From NCBI GenBank assembly GCA_007996965.1, contig BIMP01000001.1, positions 1,302,001-1,366,000 on the forward strand: a DNA stretch of 64,000 bases, read 5' to 3'. The translations under genes and the position numbers were made by a program. The notes below the pieces were generated by a model that was not told where the DNA came from, made no database searches, and worked only from the letters and a program-made list of their open reading frames with translations. This document shows, piece by piece, positions 16,523-25,762 of the stretch (position 1 is the first letter of the stretch; each line of letters starts with the position of its first letter). The stretch comes from a cyanobiont of Ornithocercus magnificus. GTDB taxonomy: Bacteria; Cyanobacteriota; Cyanobacteriia; PCC-6307; Cyanobiaceae.

Positions 16523-17365
16523 CTGCCGGTTCACCGTCTCGCCATCGCTGGGGACCTGCACGGCGCTTGGGGAGTGCGTGATGAGCTGTTGCTTGAACAA
16601 CTGCGCCCTGATGCATTGTTGCTTGTAGGAGATCTCGGCGATGGTGACCTGCGCCTAGTGAAACGAATCTGCAGACTTGATCTTCCGGTCGCTGTAATCC
16701 TTGGCAATCATGACCAGGGTCGTGACCCAAGTGGTGAGATATTTCAGCGACAACTCATGTTGTTAGGCGAACGCCACTGCGGCTGGAGACTGCGAAGCTG
16801 GTCCTTCCCGCCTTTAGCAGTAGTTGGTGGCCGTCCTGGTACTTCTGGCGGTGGCTATTACCTCTCCCGTGCTGTTGAGGCAGTCTATGGACCTATAGAT
16901 CTTGAAGAGTCCGCCAGAAAAATCAGTGCTGCTGCGCTATCGGCACCTTCTGGATGGCCGCTCATCTTGCTGGCCCACTCTGGCCCAACAGGTCTTGGTT
17001 CAGATGTGCACAGCCCTTGCGGGAGAGACTGGAAATCACCTCCCACAGATTGGGGAGATCAGGATCTTGCGCTAGCGCTCGACCAAATTTGCTCCGTCCG
17101 CTCTCCTGACCTGGTAGTTTTTGGGCATATGCACCACATCCTCAAGCGAGGTAAAGGCATGCGCCGTACCTTTCATCAAGATAGGGGCATTGCCTATCTA
17201 AATGCCGCTTGGGTTCCGCGACATGGCAGCGATGATAAGGGTCGAGACCTTTGCCATTTCTCCTGGGCTGAATTTGATCAAGAGAGATTGATTCATCTGA
17301 GTCACCGCTGGTTCAATCAGGACGGAGCCATCTGCTACCAGCAATCTCTGCTCCAAAGCAACTAG
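16523..17365 (+). CDS. TIGR04168 family metallophosphoesterase
   Basis: Calcineurin-like phosphoesterase of the cyanobacterial/plant TIGR04168 family; substrate unknown. Metal-binding motifs are GDLHGAW (motif I), VGDLGDGD, ILGNHDQGRD, LLAHSGPTGLGSD and VFGHMHHILKRG. Motif I is encoded at 16550-16567, upstream of the first canonical start codon (GTG 16574). The frame is open back to a TAG at 16511 and contains only a CTG at 16523 as a plausible start, which I used. Either a rare CTG start, a small indel near the 5' end, or loss of motif I in the product must be true. Confidence 0.85.
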   Translation: MPVHRLAIAGDLHGAWGVRDELLLEQLRPDALLLVGDLGDGDLRLVKRICRLDLPVAVILGNHDQGRDPSGEIFQRQLMLLGERHCGWRLRSWSFPPLAVVGGRPGTSGGGYYLSRAVEAVYGPIDLEESARKISAAALSAPSGWPLILLAHSGPTGLGSDVHSPCGRDWKSPPTDWGDQDLALALDQICSVRSPDLVVFGHMHHILKRGKGMRRTFHQDRGIAYLNAAWVPRHGSDDKGRDLCHFSWAEFDQERLIHLSHRWFNQDGAICYQQSLLQSN

Positions 17366-17575
17366 CTCAACCCATGTTGCATCATCATTGATATGAGCTA
17401 TAACCATGACTCTACGCTATTGCAACACAGTTCTAATGTGGTCTCCTATCATGGGACTCAAGATCGTTAGTATTTTGACCCAGCATAAAACTTGTAAACT
17501 AGCAGCATGAAATAATTTTCGCTTAATCGTCAGCTAATACTTAATTTGTACTACTATAGCGTCTGTGCTTCCAGC

Positions 17576-18394
17576 CTATTCTGTCCTATTTTCTAAGCGG
17601 CGACCAACTGTTGCCTGGGCAATGAGATATGCCAAGATAGCAGCTCCAATAAATGCTAACCCATTCCTAATCAATGGCAAGACTTCTTCTGTGCGTGTCA
17701 CAACTGGGGCAATGCCAAAAACACCGAACAACATTATCCAGAGTGGAGAGAGTAACAGTAGCCAAGACCAAGAGATCACAGACTTTTCTTGGCGCCGTGG
17801 ATACGCTGCAAAGCCTGCAATCAATCCTCCAAGCAGTGATGTTGCTAGAGTCCAGACCCACTGCTCCGTTGGCAGCCCTGGGACCACCTGACACCCGCCA
17901 CGATCTAGGCAAAACTCGACAGCATCAAGTGCTCCCAGAATGGCTCCGTCTTCACCATGGTCTCGAACATAATATTGGTTGCCAAAGCGAGTTTGTAGCT
18001 CAACCCAGTAGGTCCTTGGCATTAAGGCAAAAAAGGCATCTCCGACATTGAAGTTCAGTAGGTTGCCGCCACGAGGATCAGCAACAACTAACAAGCTACG
18101 TTCATCTAAGCCCCAATACGACTTGACTGCAAGACCGGGTGTGCGTTCATACTGAGTAAGAACTCGCAATTTCCAGCCTGTGCGTTCTTCAAAGGCTTTT
18201 AGCGCTGACTCCAAGGAGTCTCGCTGGCTGTTGCTGAAAGCCCTAGCAAGATCAATTACCGGAGTCATCTGGTCTGGCAGTAGCTCTGGTCTGTCGTAAG
18301 CAGCTACTTGCGGAACAATGCCAAAGTAACTGATCGCCAGAGTCAGCGAGACGGCAAGCTGAACAACCCAGCTGTGACGGCGCTGTGCTCCCAT
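17576..18394 (-). CDS. TPM domain protein, Psb32-like photosystem II repair factor
   Basis: Protein of 272 residues with a signal peptide (hydrophobic about 10-30, ending PQVAA-YD), a lumenal TPM domain (VIDLARAFSNSQRDSLESALKAFEERTGWKLRVLTQYE, summarised by position 46-83) and two C-terminal membrane helices (about 187-205 and 210-230). The layout matches Psb32/TLP18.3, which assists photosystem II repair in cyanobacteria and plants. Start ATG at 18394. It is divergent from the MidA-type methyltransferase gene, with a short 31-base gap. Confidence 0.8.
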   Translation of the reverse strand: MGAQRRHSWVVQLAVSLTLAISYFGIVPQVAAYDRPELLPDQMTPVIDLARAFSNSQRDSLESALKAFEERTGWKLRVLTQYERTPGLAVKSYWGLDERSLLVVADPRGGNLLNFNVGDAFFALMPRTYWVELQTRFGNQYYVRDHGEDGAILGALDAVEFCLDRGGCQVVPGLPTEQWVWTLATSLLGGLIAGFAAYPRRQEKSVISWSWLLLLSPLWIMLFGVFGIAPVVTRTEEVLPLIRNGLAFIGAAILAYLIAQATVGRRLENRTE

Positions 18395-18425
18395 GAACCT
18401 GTCGCAGTGATGAGCATTCTCTCCA

Positions 18426-19658
18426 ATGGATCATGCTTCTGTGCCAGTACCGGAATGGTTAGTAAGGCGACTGCGCCAACAGGGTGCTGTATCTTTTAGA
18501 CGATACATGGACTGGGTGCTGAATGATCGTGAATATGGTGCTTATGGGACTGGTCGTCTGCGAGTTGGCCTCCATGGTGATTTTGTCACGTCATCCTCGC
18601 TAGGTTCCTCGTTTGCTTCTCTGCTTGCTCTCCAGATTCAACAATGGTTGCAGAGTCTTAGTACTAGAAGCAAAGTAGACCGCCTAAGTTTAATAGATGT
18701 TGGTCCTGGTGAAGGTGATCTAGCTGCAAACTTAGTATCAACGCTGCTTGACTATGATCCAGGCCTAGCTGAATACGTAGAACTAATCCTAGTTGAGCGC
18801 AATCCTGGAATGGTGTGTCGGCAACGGCAACGCCTTAAAGGTCTCATGGAAATTCTGCCTGTGCGTTGGAGCTCCTTAAAAAAGCTTGCTGGTTCAGCAA
18901 TAGAAGGAATCATAATTGCGCACGAGTTGATTGATGCACTTCCAGTAGAACGGTTAGTACTTAGGCAGGTGGGCAAACGACTGCATCGCCAGACTGTCAT
19001 GCTGTCAGATACCTCAAAACCTTTCCTGCGCTTTGGATCTTCGGCTTTGCCGAACACAATAGCCAGAGAGATTGCGTCAGCATGCCATCGCCTTGGGATC
19101 TGTTTACCACCTTCAGAAGCACCAGCAGGTTGGACAACTGAGTGGCCCGCTACTCAGGGAGATTGGCTTGCCGAAGCATCAGCAGTATTGCATCGGGGTA
19201 TTCTTCTTATAATCGACTATGCGCTAGAGGCCAAGCGATTTTTTCAAGTTCACCGTGCTGAAGGGACACTTGTGGGCTACCGCCGCCAGAGAATGGAGAC
19301 CTGCATTCTTGACTACCCAGGCGAGATGGATCTCACTGCACACCTCTGCTGCGAATTAGTGGTTGATCAGAGCCGGCAACAAGGATGGACTATGCTAGGG
19401 CAATGTCGTCAAGGTGAGGCGCTTCTCGCTCTCGGTTTAGCGCAGCGTCTGCATAAATTGCAAAGTCTGCCACCGTCACAGCTTGCTAAAGCTTTAGAAG
19501 AACGTGAGGCACTGCTGCGCCTAGTCGATCCCACAGCACTTGGTGACTTCCGCTGGTTTGCACTGCAGAAGCAACCAAGAGGAATAGCTCCAGACTCTCC
19601 TTTCCCCTGTTACTTCATGATGCAACCTTTCAGCGAAACGTCTGTAGGCAAGTCATGA
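18426..19658 (+). CDS. SAM-dependent methyltransferase of the DUF185/MidA (NDUFAF7) family
   Basis: Protein of 410 residues. The SAM-binding motif [16 protein letters not shown] lies near residue 87, the acidic loop LVERNPGM follows, and [16 protein letters not shown] is the family's conserved ELxDAxP-type motif. Eukaryotic members methylate a complex I subunit; the bacterial substrate is unknown. In this group a link to NDH-1 would be inference. The gene overlaps the convergent aroB by 29 bases at the 3' end. Start ATG at 18426. Confidence 0.87.
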   Translation: MDHASVPVPEWLVRRLRQQGAVSFRRYMDWVLNDREYGAYGTGRLRVGLHGDFVTSSSLGSSFASLLALQIQQWLQSLSTRSKVDRLSLIDVGPGEGDLAANLVSTLLDYDPGLAEYVELILVERNPGMVCRQRQRLKGLMEILPVRWSSLKKLAGSAIEGIIIAHELIDALPVERLVLRQVGKRLHRQTVMLSDTSKPFLRFGSSALPNTIAREIASACHRLGICLPPSEAPAGWTTEWPATQGDWLAEASAVLHRGILLIIDYALEAKRFFQVHRAEGTLVGYRRQRMETCILDYPGEMDLTAHLCCELVVDQSRQQGWTMLGQCRQGEALLALGLAQRLHKLQSLPPSQLAKALEEREALLRLVDPTALGDFRWFALQKQPRGIAPDSPFPCYFMMQPFSETSVGKS

Positions 19659-20751
19659 TGTCTAGACAGCTGATATCTGATCGCATCTCTACGTGCCCGA
19701 TAGTTCGTGGAATGACAAATCTAACTATTCCATTATGTACCTTTTTGTCACTTTGAAGTGTGCTCAGAACAATCTCTGGGTCAAGGTTAGGCCAATCGGT
19801 CGGAAGTCCTGCTCGTTTGATCAAGAGCTTTTGCCGATCTGCATTTTCACGACTCCAGTAGCCGCGCTGGGCTGATAACTCTCCTATTGCCGCCATGCCA
19901 ATAGCTACAGCTTCTCCATGCAGCCAGTGGCCATAGCCACAGAGCATCTCAACTGCATGCCCAAATGTATGGCCGTAGTTAAGTATCGCTCGCAATCCCC
20001 TTTCACGCTCATCTGCCATTACGATGTGAGTCTTGGCCACTACAGAGCGAGCAAGAATATCATCAAGCAGCTGCATCGGTATAGCAACTAGCTTAGAGAG
20101 ATCATCTGCTTGCTCGAGCATCTTGAATAGATTGGGATCTCCAATCACACTATACTTGATTACTTCTGCCATCCCAGCACGGAACTCGCGGTCTGGCAAT
20201 GTGCTAAGTGTCTCCGGGTCAATTAGCACTAGTTGTGGTTGATGAAATGCCCCGATGAGGTTTTTGCCTCCAGGATGATTGACACCTGTTTTTCCACCGA
20301 CCGCAGCATCTACCATCGCTAGAAGCGTGGTTGGTACTTGTACAACAGCAATGCCTCGTAGCCAGCTTGATGCTGCGAATCCTGTTATGTCCCCGATCAC
20401 TCCACCACCGAGAGCTACCATCAGAGAGTTTCTTTCAAGTTTGGCACTCCAGGCTGCATCATGGATTTGTGACACAGTTGCTAGTGTCTTTTTATCTTCT
20501 CCAGCATCGATAACAAGCAACTTTGGCTCAAATCCTGACCTCCGCAAGCTAGCTAAGCAACAATCTGCATAAGCAGCAGCTACAGTAGGGTTGGTAACAA
20601 TCAGAGCACGACTACCGAGCAGGGGCCGTGCCGCCCTCAATTCTTCACCAAGGTACTCTAGGCCTCCACGACTAATCAGTACATCATAGGGGTTACACTC
20701 CAGAGCTACAGGGATACGGCATAGTGGATGCTCAAAGATCCTTTTCTTCAT
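19630..20751 (-). CDS. aroB: 3-dehydroquinate synthase
   Basis: Second enzyme of the shikimate pathway, turning DAHP into 3-dehydroquinate with NAD and a divalent metal. Length of 373 residues is normal. Motifs visible are the NAD-binding [21 protein letters not shown] (about 115-135), [20 protein letters not shown], and metal ligands in [17 protein letters not shown] and HGEAVAIGM. The last 29 bases overlap the convergent methyltransferase gene. Start ATG at 20751. Confidence 0.97.
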   Translation of the reverse strand: MKKRIFEHPLCRIPVALECNPYDVLISRGGLEYLGEELRAARPLLGSRALIVTNPTVAAAYADCCLASLRRSGFEPKLLVIDAGEDKKTLATVSQIHDAAWSAKLERNSLMVALGGGVIGDITGFAASSWLRGIAVVQVPTTLLAMVDAAVGGKTGVNHPGGKNLIGAFHQPQLVLIDPETLSTLPDREFRAGMAEVIKYSVIGDPNLFKMLEQADDLSKLVAIPMQLLDDILARSVVAKTHIVMADERERGLRAILNYGHTFGHAVEMLCGYGHWLHGEAVAIGMAAIGELSAQRGYWSRENADRQKLLIKRAGLPTDWPNLDPEIVLSTLQSDKKVHNGIVRFVIPRTIGHVEMRSDISCLDIMTCLQTFR

Positions 20752-20861
20752 AAGATGCTCTGGTTGTTCCTGCTCATTTTGCCATGCTAAAATATACTAG
20801 TTGTGGTTTCCTAAAAGAGATTTTGCCTGTATGTTAGCCTAGAACTAAAGCTTAAATGATC

Positions 20862-21113
20862 CTATCTTGACCTTGTCACCAATTTCCGTGTTTGACCTAC
20901 GGCTCTACTGCTTGTGGTATCTTTGTAACTTTTCAGATAAGTCAGGCTTAGAAGATCAACGATATAGGACTGGGACAGCGAGTGTGTCGAGTGTGATTTA
21001 AGAACCAGGCCCTCACAAATGTTCTGCCATTGTCTTGTAGTTAGGCTAGAATCATGTAGGTGATTATACTTCAAATTTTGATCTACCATTATTGCATCAA
21101 TTATCTTTTGCAT
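20862..21113 (-). CDS. Doubtful 83-residue hypothetical protein
   Basis: Open frame of 83 codons with amphipathic helix-like sequence (LTTRQWQNICEGLVLKSHST, SYIVDLLSLTYLKSY) and a basic end. I do not recognise it. It lies alone next to the 46-bp palindrome, with no clear ribosome-binding site. It could be a genuine small protein or a chance frame in an AT-rich spacer. Confidence 0.3.
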   Translation of the reverse strand: MQKIIDAIMVDQNLKYNHLHDSSLTTRQWQNICEGLVLKSHSTHSLSQSYIVDLLSLTYLKSYKDTTSSRAVGQTRKLVTRSR

Positions 21114-21144
21114 ACTTTATGCTCAGACTAGACTAGTCGATAGC

Positions 21145-21190
21145 TGCAGATAGAACAGCTTTAGCCTAGGCTAAAGCTGTTCTATCTGCA
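21145..21190. repeat. Perfect 46-bp palindrome
   Basis: Left half begins TGCAGATAGAACAGCTTTAG at 21145; the right half is its exact reverse complement ending at 21190, with the centre at CCTAGG between 21167 and 21168. All 23 pairs were checked by hand, and symmetry breaks at 21144/21191. There is no T-run immediately after it on either strand, so it is not a standard intrinsic terminator, though it could fold as a hairpin or cruciform. Confidence 0.97.
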
Positions 21191-21309
21191 TAAGCATATT
21201 ATTAATCTGATACTTATATTGCCTTTGGCTATATTGTCACTTTCAAGGATAGAGCCTAGGCTATTTTGTAAACCAATTGTATCCTTGTCCTCTTCATACC
21301 TAGGCATAA

Positions 21310-22518
21310 GTGACCGAAGTAGATGGCAAGCTTCCGTCTAGAAATCTGGCTGAGCCGATGATAGGAGTCATCGGAGGTGGGCAATTAGCCCAAATGCTGA
21401 TAAACGCAGCACAAAGGCGTGGGATTCCTGTTGCTGTTCAGACAGGCTCGACGCAGGATCCTGCTGCTAGTGAGGCTGAACGGATCGTGATTGCTGATCC
21501 CAAAGATGCTTTAGCTACCCGCCACCTAATTTCAGACTGTGATGGTGTCACTTTTGAGAATGAATGGATTAATATTGATGCGCTTCTGCCACTTGAGCAC
21601 CAAGGATTTCGCTTCACACCCTCTCTTGGTGCTTTGTCTCGCTTGGTAGATAAGCGATCTCAGAGATGTCTTCTTAGTGAACTTAGTATTCCCTGTCCAG
21701 AATGGATTCCCCTTACAAAGATTTCAGCTGAATCGCCGTCTCTGCCTCCTAGTTGGAGGTTTCCTGTGGTGGCCAAGGCTTGTCGTGGAGGATATGATGG
21801 CAAGGGCACATACGTAGTGCATTCTACCAAAGATCTGTTCCACCTCATGGGCTTTGTGTGTGCTGATGAATGGATTCTTGAAACCTGGGTTCCTTTTGAG
21901 CAGGAGTTGGCGCTTGTAGCTAGCCGCGACTCTAGCTATTGTATTCGCTCGCTACCACTTTGCGAGACTTACCAAACCAAGCAAATCTGCGACTGGGTTT
22001 TAGCTCCCGCAGCTGTCAGTCAGAGTGTTCAGGCTTTTGCATATAACATTGCAGCATCTCTTCTGACACATCTAGACTATGTTGGTGTTTTAGCCTTGGA
22101 ATTTTTTTATGGTCCTGGTGGCCTTCAAGTGAATGAGATTGCGCCAAGAGTACATAATTCCGGGCACTTCTCGATCGAAGCCTGTAGTAGCAGCCAATTT
22201 GATCAACAGGTATGTATTACTGCTGGTCTCTCTGTGCCAGAACCAAAACTTTTAGTACCTGGGGCTGTTATGGTCAATTTGCTTGGGCTCAATCCTAAGA
22301 TATCTGGGTCACTTCAAGAACGTCTCCAACGAATACACCAAATTAAAGGTATTAATGTGCACTGGTATGGTAAGTCAGGTGAAACTGAAGGTCGTAAGCT
22401 TGGTCATGTTACAGCAATTTTAAATGAGTCAAGTACTCTCTCGCGACGAAGGCAAGCAATCCGCTTAAGGAACACAATTCGAGCTATCTGGCCTCTTCCA
22501 ACATGTACTAGCTCTTGA
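21310..22518 (+). CDS. purK: 5-(carboxyamino)imidazole ribonucleotide synthase
   Basis: ATP-grasp enzyme of purine synthesis making N5-CAIR from AIR, bicarbonate and ATP. Length 402 residues. The N-terminal GVIGGGQLAQMLINAAQRRG (about 18-37), VTFENEW, the ATP-grasp lysine region PVVAKACRGGYDGKGTYVV and VNEIAPRVHNSGHFSIEAC are all characteristic. Start is GTG at 21310; the ATG at 21358 sits right at MIGVIGGGQL and could be the true start, which would shorten it by 16 residues. Confidence 0.96.
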   Translation: MTEVDGKLPSRNLAEPMIGVIGGGQLAQMLINAAQRRGIPVAVQTGSTQDPAASEAERIVIADPKDALATRHLISDCDGVTFENEWINIDALLPLEHQGFRFTPSLGALSRLVDKRSQRCLLSELSIPCPEWIPLTKISAESPSLPPSWRFPVVAKACRGGYDGKGTYVVHSTKDLFHLMGFVCADEWILETWVPFEQELALVASRDSSYCIRSLPLCETYQTKQICDWVLAPAAVSQSVQAFAYNIAASLLTHLDYVGVLALEFFYGPGGLQVNEIAPRVHNSGHFSIEACSSSQFDQQVCITAGLSVPEPKLLVPGAVMVNLLGLNPKISGSLQERLQRIHQIKGINVHWYGKSGETEGRKLGHVTAILNESSTLSRRRQAIRLRNTIRAIWPLPTCTSS

Positions 22519-22710
22519 AAGCCTCCTATAGCTAAAATAGCAATTATTTGCCTTAAAAGTTTTTTATTTGATTACCGCCAGAATATATGTTGATACTGCC
22601 ATAGCCGAGCATGAATGTTAGGATTAGAGACCACCTAGAATATGCTCTCCTAGTCATTTCAAGTTAGTAAAGGTGTAATCAAAGTGTGCTCCCCATGTTG
22701 AAGGAAGCTC

Positions 22711-22989
22711 TTAGCCAGGTCGGCATTGGTCTAAGATTGATTGCAGAGCATCACGTCCCAGTTGCGTAACAACAAATACTTCTTGAGCGCTCGTGCCACG
22801 TCGGGCCATAAGCTTAAATCCTCCATGGATTGGGACTGAGACACGCAGGCGCAAACCATCACTACGTCCCCGAACTCGAGCAATAGCGGCTGGGGTCACC
22901 GTTTGAACAGCGTTATGGGAAGCTACAGCTCGCAGCCATGGAATCAAGCCCTCAATATAGGTACTGTGGGTGATTACAACTCGTCCCAC
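22711..22989 (-). CDS. DUF2103 domain protein
   Basis: Conserved cyanobacterial protein of 92 residues, annotated elsewhere as a predicted metal-binding family. The start GRVVITHSTYIEGLIPWLRA, the middle TPAAIARVRGR and LRLRVSVPIHGGFKLMARRG are the family hallmarks; EVFVVT follows. Start is GTG at 22989. It is soluble and basic; role unknown. It stands between purK and clpS and is convergent with purK. Confidence 0.85.
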   Translation of the reverse strand: MGRVVITHSTYIEGLIPWLRAVASHNAVQTVTPAAIARVRGRSDGLRLRVSVPIHGGFKLMARRGTSAQEVFVVTQLGRDALQSILDQCRPG

Positions 22990-23286
22990 GCGCTGAACCC
23001 CTAAATCTGGCCGAAGCTAGCTGGCGCGGCTTCGATAAGCCAGATTGACGATAAGGACTCATACTCGCTGTCAAGCACTCTCGATTGAATAGATGCTTCT
23101 GCTCGCTGTTACTCTAATTTGTTGAAAGAGCCTAGAAGAAACTTAGCAACTTAACTAGAATAAGTCCTGTATTACTTGCTAAGCTTTTAGCTGATAGTTT
23201 TCTATGCAGTCGTGGATCTTAACCTAGCCTAGTAGGGCTTGACAAACTATCTGACCAGCAATAACTATTTACGAACTGCTCTAGTG

Positions 23287-23598
23287 TTAACACTGTTCCA
23301 ATGGTGCCATTGTAAGTCCTTCAGTAGCTAACTGATGGTGATATAGCTCAGCTTGTTCAAGTGGACCGCACCAGACTTCGGCCGAGCCCTCCCTATCAAC
23401 ACGGTGGGCTAGATTTCGCGCTTTCTCCTCGCTCATGCCAGGAATAATCCGCTGCAGACATTCGACCACGTGCTGAAAAGTGTTTACATTGTCGTCAAGA
23501 ACTATCACACGCGCCTCCGGATAGCGTCTGGTCTGTTGTGATCGATCCAGCACAGGTGCCTTAGCAGGCATCGTTGTCATTGTCATGGCACATTTCAT
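23287..23598 (-). CDS. clpS: ATP-dependent Clp protease adaptor ClpS
   Basis: Adaptor that delivers N-degron substrates to ClpC/ClpAP. The core [20 protein letters not shown] (about 31-50) with the conserved DDxxNTFxxVVxxL, followed by [22 protein letters not shown], matches ClpS. Residues 1-25 are a variable arm; the start may be one of the internal methionines (MTTMPAKAP). It is divergent from petN with about 60 bases between. Confidence 0.93.
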   Translation of the reverse strand: MKCAMTMTTMPAKAPVLDRSQQTRRYPEARVIVLDDNVNTFQHVVECLQRIIPGMSEEKARNLAHRVDREGSAEVWCGPLEQAELYHHQLATEGLTMAPLEQC

Positions 23599-23661
23599 CG
23601 CCGAGCTCTCCTTACGGGCAAGAGCCTAGGTAGTGTGTTGGAGAGAATGCACTTCGCTTTC

Positions 23662-23763
23662 ATGCTCTTTACTCTAGCCTGGGCATCCCTTGCCGCAACC
23701 TTCAGCTTTTCTATCGCTATGGTAATTTGGGGACGCAACGGAGATGGCACACTAAATTTCTAA
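23662..23763 (+). CDS. petN: Cytochrome b6f complex subunit PetN
   Basis: Single-helix subunit of the cytochrome b6f complex in the thylakoid membrane, 33 residues, starting [20 protein letters not shown] and continuing [13 protein letters not shown]. The end VxWGRNGDG is diagnostic for PetN. An in-frame ATG at 23647 close behind a GGAGAG would add five residues (MHFAF), but known PetN proteins begin at MLFTLAW. It is divergent from clpS and followed by a small membrane protein gene. Confidence 0.93.
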   Translation: MLFTLAWASLAATFSFSIAMVIWGRNGDGTLNF

Positions 23764-23775
23764 AATACCGGAGAT

Positions 23776-23910
23776 TTGGACGTTTCTAACCCGCCTCTCA
23801 TTACCCAAGTACTGGCAGCTGTGGCAGCATCGCTGCTAATTCTTGTCAGCATTGGTGTTACCTACCTTTCTGCCATCGACTGGAGGGACCGACAGCGGCG
23901 GCAAAAATAG
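23776..23910 (+). CDS. Small single-helix membrane protein downstream of petN
   Basis: Forty-four codons from TTG at 23776, preceded by GGAG at good spacing. The peptide has an N-terminal VSNPPLITQVL, one membrane helix (about 10-32), then the basic tail SAIDWRDRQRRQK. It begins 12 bases after petN on the same strand, so it is very likely co-transcribed with it. I do not know a name; membership in a thylakoid complex is a guess from size and context. Confidence 0.6.
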   Translation: MDVSNPPLITQVLAAVAASLLILVSIGVTYLSAIDWRDRQRRQK

Positions 23911-24396
23911 CACTGATTCATAAAATCTTAATCTACGTTTGAAAACTTTGTCTATGAAGAGACCAAGTAGTATGCCTATCTACTATGGTCTCTCGTAAAT
24001 TCAGATATCCTAGTAAATAGCAGACCATACCTATAAGCCTGTTGCAATAACAATTTGGTGGACTTTACACGCTTTATACTTTTCCATTTGCTGGATGTAA
24101 GAATTATAACCACTAGCTAATCGCTGCATACAACTTCACAGTGTTTTAGTAATAAGGTACCGCCATAATATGCTCTCAATCTAGATTATGTACTGCTTAG
24201 CCCCCCACGTCGCCCGAACGAGCTAACTCTTAATGTATATAGTGCTAGGTTAATACTACTCTCGATCTATTCAACAAAAGTTATCAAAAAGACCTAGCTC
24301 TGCACTTAACCTAATATCTGTAACCAGTTTTCCTTAAATCTTTCGAATAGAGTCGTAATATGGCTGTACTAACAATTTGTTTCTTTTAATAAGGTA
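23911..24396. other. Convergent gene-free spacer
   Basis: About 490 bases between the small petN-linked gene and thf1. No ORF or RNA was recognised. A repeat-like stretch around 23960-24000 (AAGAGACCAAGTAG ... CTATGGTCTCTCG) has a short inverted match, GAGACCA/TGGTCTC, that could be part of a terminator. Confidence 0.4.
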
Positions 24397-25137
24397 TTAG
24401 CTATTACTCACTACCTCATTAGATGCTTGATCCTGACATTCTCCTCGCTTCCGCCGCTCAGTAGCAATAGCTTCTTCCATCAGTTCAACTGCTTGAGCCA
24501 TCTTCTCAATATTTGCCGTGTAAAGACTGAGGTCTTTTTCCACTCGTGAACGCGAGAAGCCAAGGGATTCTGCAAGGTCGTGAGCAATCTGTCGCAGATT
24601 ATCAGGCTCGCTGCAATCCTCACCTTGAGCTTCCCCAAGCAAAGTGAGTAAACCAACGGCCATTAGCCGAGAGTAATAAAATTCGCTATGTTCAGCCCGA
24701 TGAAAGAGACTGGCGAGAGGCTCAGGTGCATCCTCACCAACCTTTTGTAGCCAGCGTTGCACGTCACTGAGGTTTTTTCCTCTCACGGCCTGTAGCAATG
24801 GCTCGCTCAGTGATTTCAGCTCAGCAGGGTCAAAGCCGTTGCTTGTACACAAGGCATCGAAGAGGGGATCAAGGTGTTCGGCAGGTCTATAGCCACGAGT
24901 GAAGGCATCAAAGACCTGCCGTAATCCTACCGCAAACAGTCCATCGACCCGGAAATCACTTTGATGGCTCAGTAGATGCAGCTCGACAAGTAGTTCATCA
25001 CTAGTACGTCGGTAGAGCGAGGGAATGACATGGGTGAAGGCCTTATGAAAGGCATGTTTGCTATCGGAGATAGTCTGAAACGTGCTCAACGGACGCTCCG
25101 TTCCGGGGGACGTCGACCTTAGCGCCGTTGGCGTCAC
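24397..25137 (-). CDS. thf1: Photosystem II biogenesis protein Psp29 (Thf1)
   Basis: Psb29/THYLAKOID FORMATION 1 family. Conserved segments are TISDSKHAFHKAFTHVIPSL (about 23-42), RTSDELLVELHLLSHQSDF, VDGLFAVGLRQVFDAFTRGY and a C-terminal coiled coil (SRSRVEKDLSLYTANIEKM). In cyanobacteria it stabilises FtsH complexes needed for photosystem II repair, which fits ftsH and clpP nearby. Start is GTG at 25137, giving some 20 residues before the conserved region; the true start could be slightly inside. It is divergent from clpP with only about 31 bases between the two starts. Confidence 0.9.
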   Translation of the reverse strand: MTPTALRSTSPGTERPLSTFQTISDSKHAFHKAFTHVIPSLYRRTSDELLVELHLLSHQSDFRVDGLFAVGLRQVFDAFTRGYRPAEHLDPLFDALCTSNGFDPAELKSLSEPLLQAVRGKNLSDVQRWLQKVGEDAPEPLASLFHRAEHSEFYYSRLMAVGLLTLLGEAQGEDCSEPDNLRQIAHDLAESLGFSRSRVEKDLSLYTANIEKMAQAVELMEEAIATERRKRGECQDQASNEVVSNS

Positions 25138-25168
25138 CGTTTAAGATCAGTCTAGTTAGGTGTGCGGC

Positions 25169-25762
25169 ATGATTCCGATCGTGATCGAGGAGTCTGCTCG
25201 GGGTGAAAGAGCTTTTGACATCTATTCACGTCTACTCCGGGAACGAATTATTTTTCTCGGAGAGCCTGTCACAAATGAATCTGCCAATAGGATCGTAGCA
25301 CAGATGTTATTCCTAGAAGCGGAGGATCCTGGCAGAGATATTTATTTATACATAAACTCGCCGGGAGGATCTGTCTATGACGGGCTCGGTATATTTGACA
25401 CGATGCAACACGTTAAACCTGATGTGCACACAGTCTGTATCGGTCTTGCAGCGAGTATGGGTGCATTCCTCTTGTGTGCTGGAGCTTCAGACAAACGCAG
25501 TAGCCTCCGGCATTCCCGGATAATGATTCACCAGCCTCTTGGTGGAGCTCGAGGTCAGGCCAGTGACATACAAATCCAGGCTGATGAAATTCTATTTTTA
25601 AAGGACAGGTTAAACCGTGAGTTAGCTGACCGTACTGGACAGCCACTCGAGAAAATTCAGCAAGATACTGATCGTGATTTCTTTATGTCACCTGATGAGG
25701 CCATTGACTACGGACTTATCGACAGCATAATCGATAAACATTCTACTTACCCTATTGAATGA
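25169..25762 (+). CDS. clpP: ATP-dependent Clp protease proteolytic subunit
   Basis: Serine peptidase ClpP, 197 residues from the ATG at 25169 (MIPIVIEE); the frame extends three codons upstream to a GTG that is unlikely. The catalytic serine lies in [15 protein letters not shown], the histidine in [17 protein letters not shown], and the aspartate in the [12 protein letters not shown] region. [15 protein letters not shown] forms the oxyanion-hole region. Cyanobacteria have several ClpP paralogs; which one this is cannot be said. Its stop overlaps the start of the DUF2256 gene. Confidence 0.95.
   Translation: MIPIVIEESARGERAFDIYSRLLRERIIFLGEPVTNESANRIVAQMLFLEAEDPGRDIYLYINSPGGSVYDGLGIFDTMQHVKPDVHTVCIGLAASMGAFLLCAGASDKRSSLRHSRIMIHQPLGGARGQASDIQIQADEILFLKDRLNRELADRTGQPLEKIQQDTDRDFFMSPDEAIDYGLIDSIIDKHSTYPIE

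Larger units (their letters stand above)
20752..21309. other. Spacer between aroB and purK with repeat elements
   Basis: About 560 bases. It holds a doubtful small ORF (20862-21113, minus), a perfect 46-bp palindrome (21145-21190), and two shorter relatives of its core: TTAGCCTAGAACTAAAGCTT around 20838 and AGCCTAGGCT around 21253. The promoters of both aroB and purK must lie here, as these genes are divergent. Confidence 0.7.

Noticed and set aside
21145-21190. 46-bp palindrome as insertion-sequence terminal repeats
   Set aside because: The two halves abut with nothing between them, no transposase gene or target duplication is nearby.
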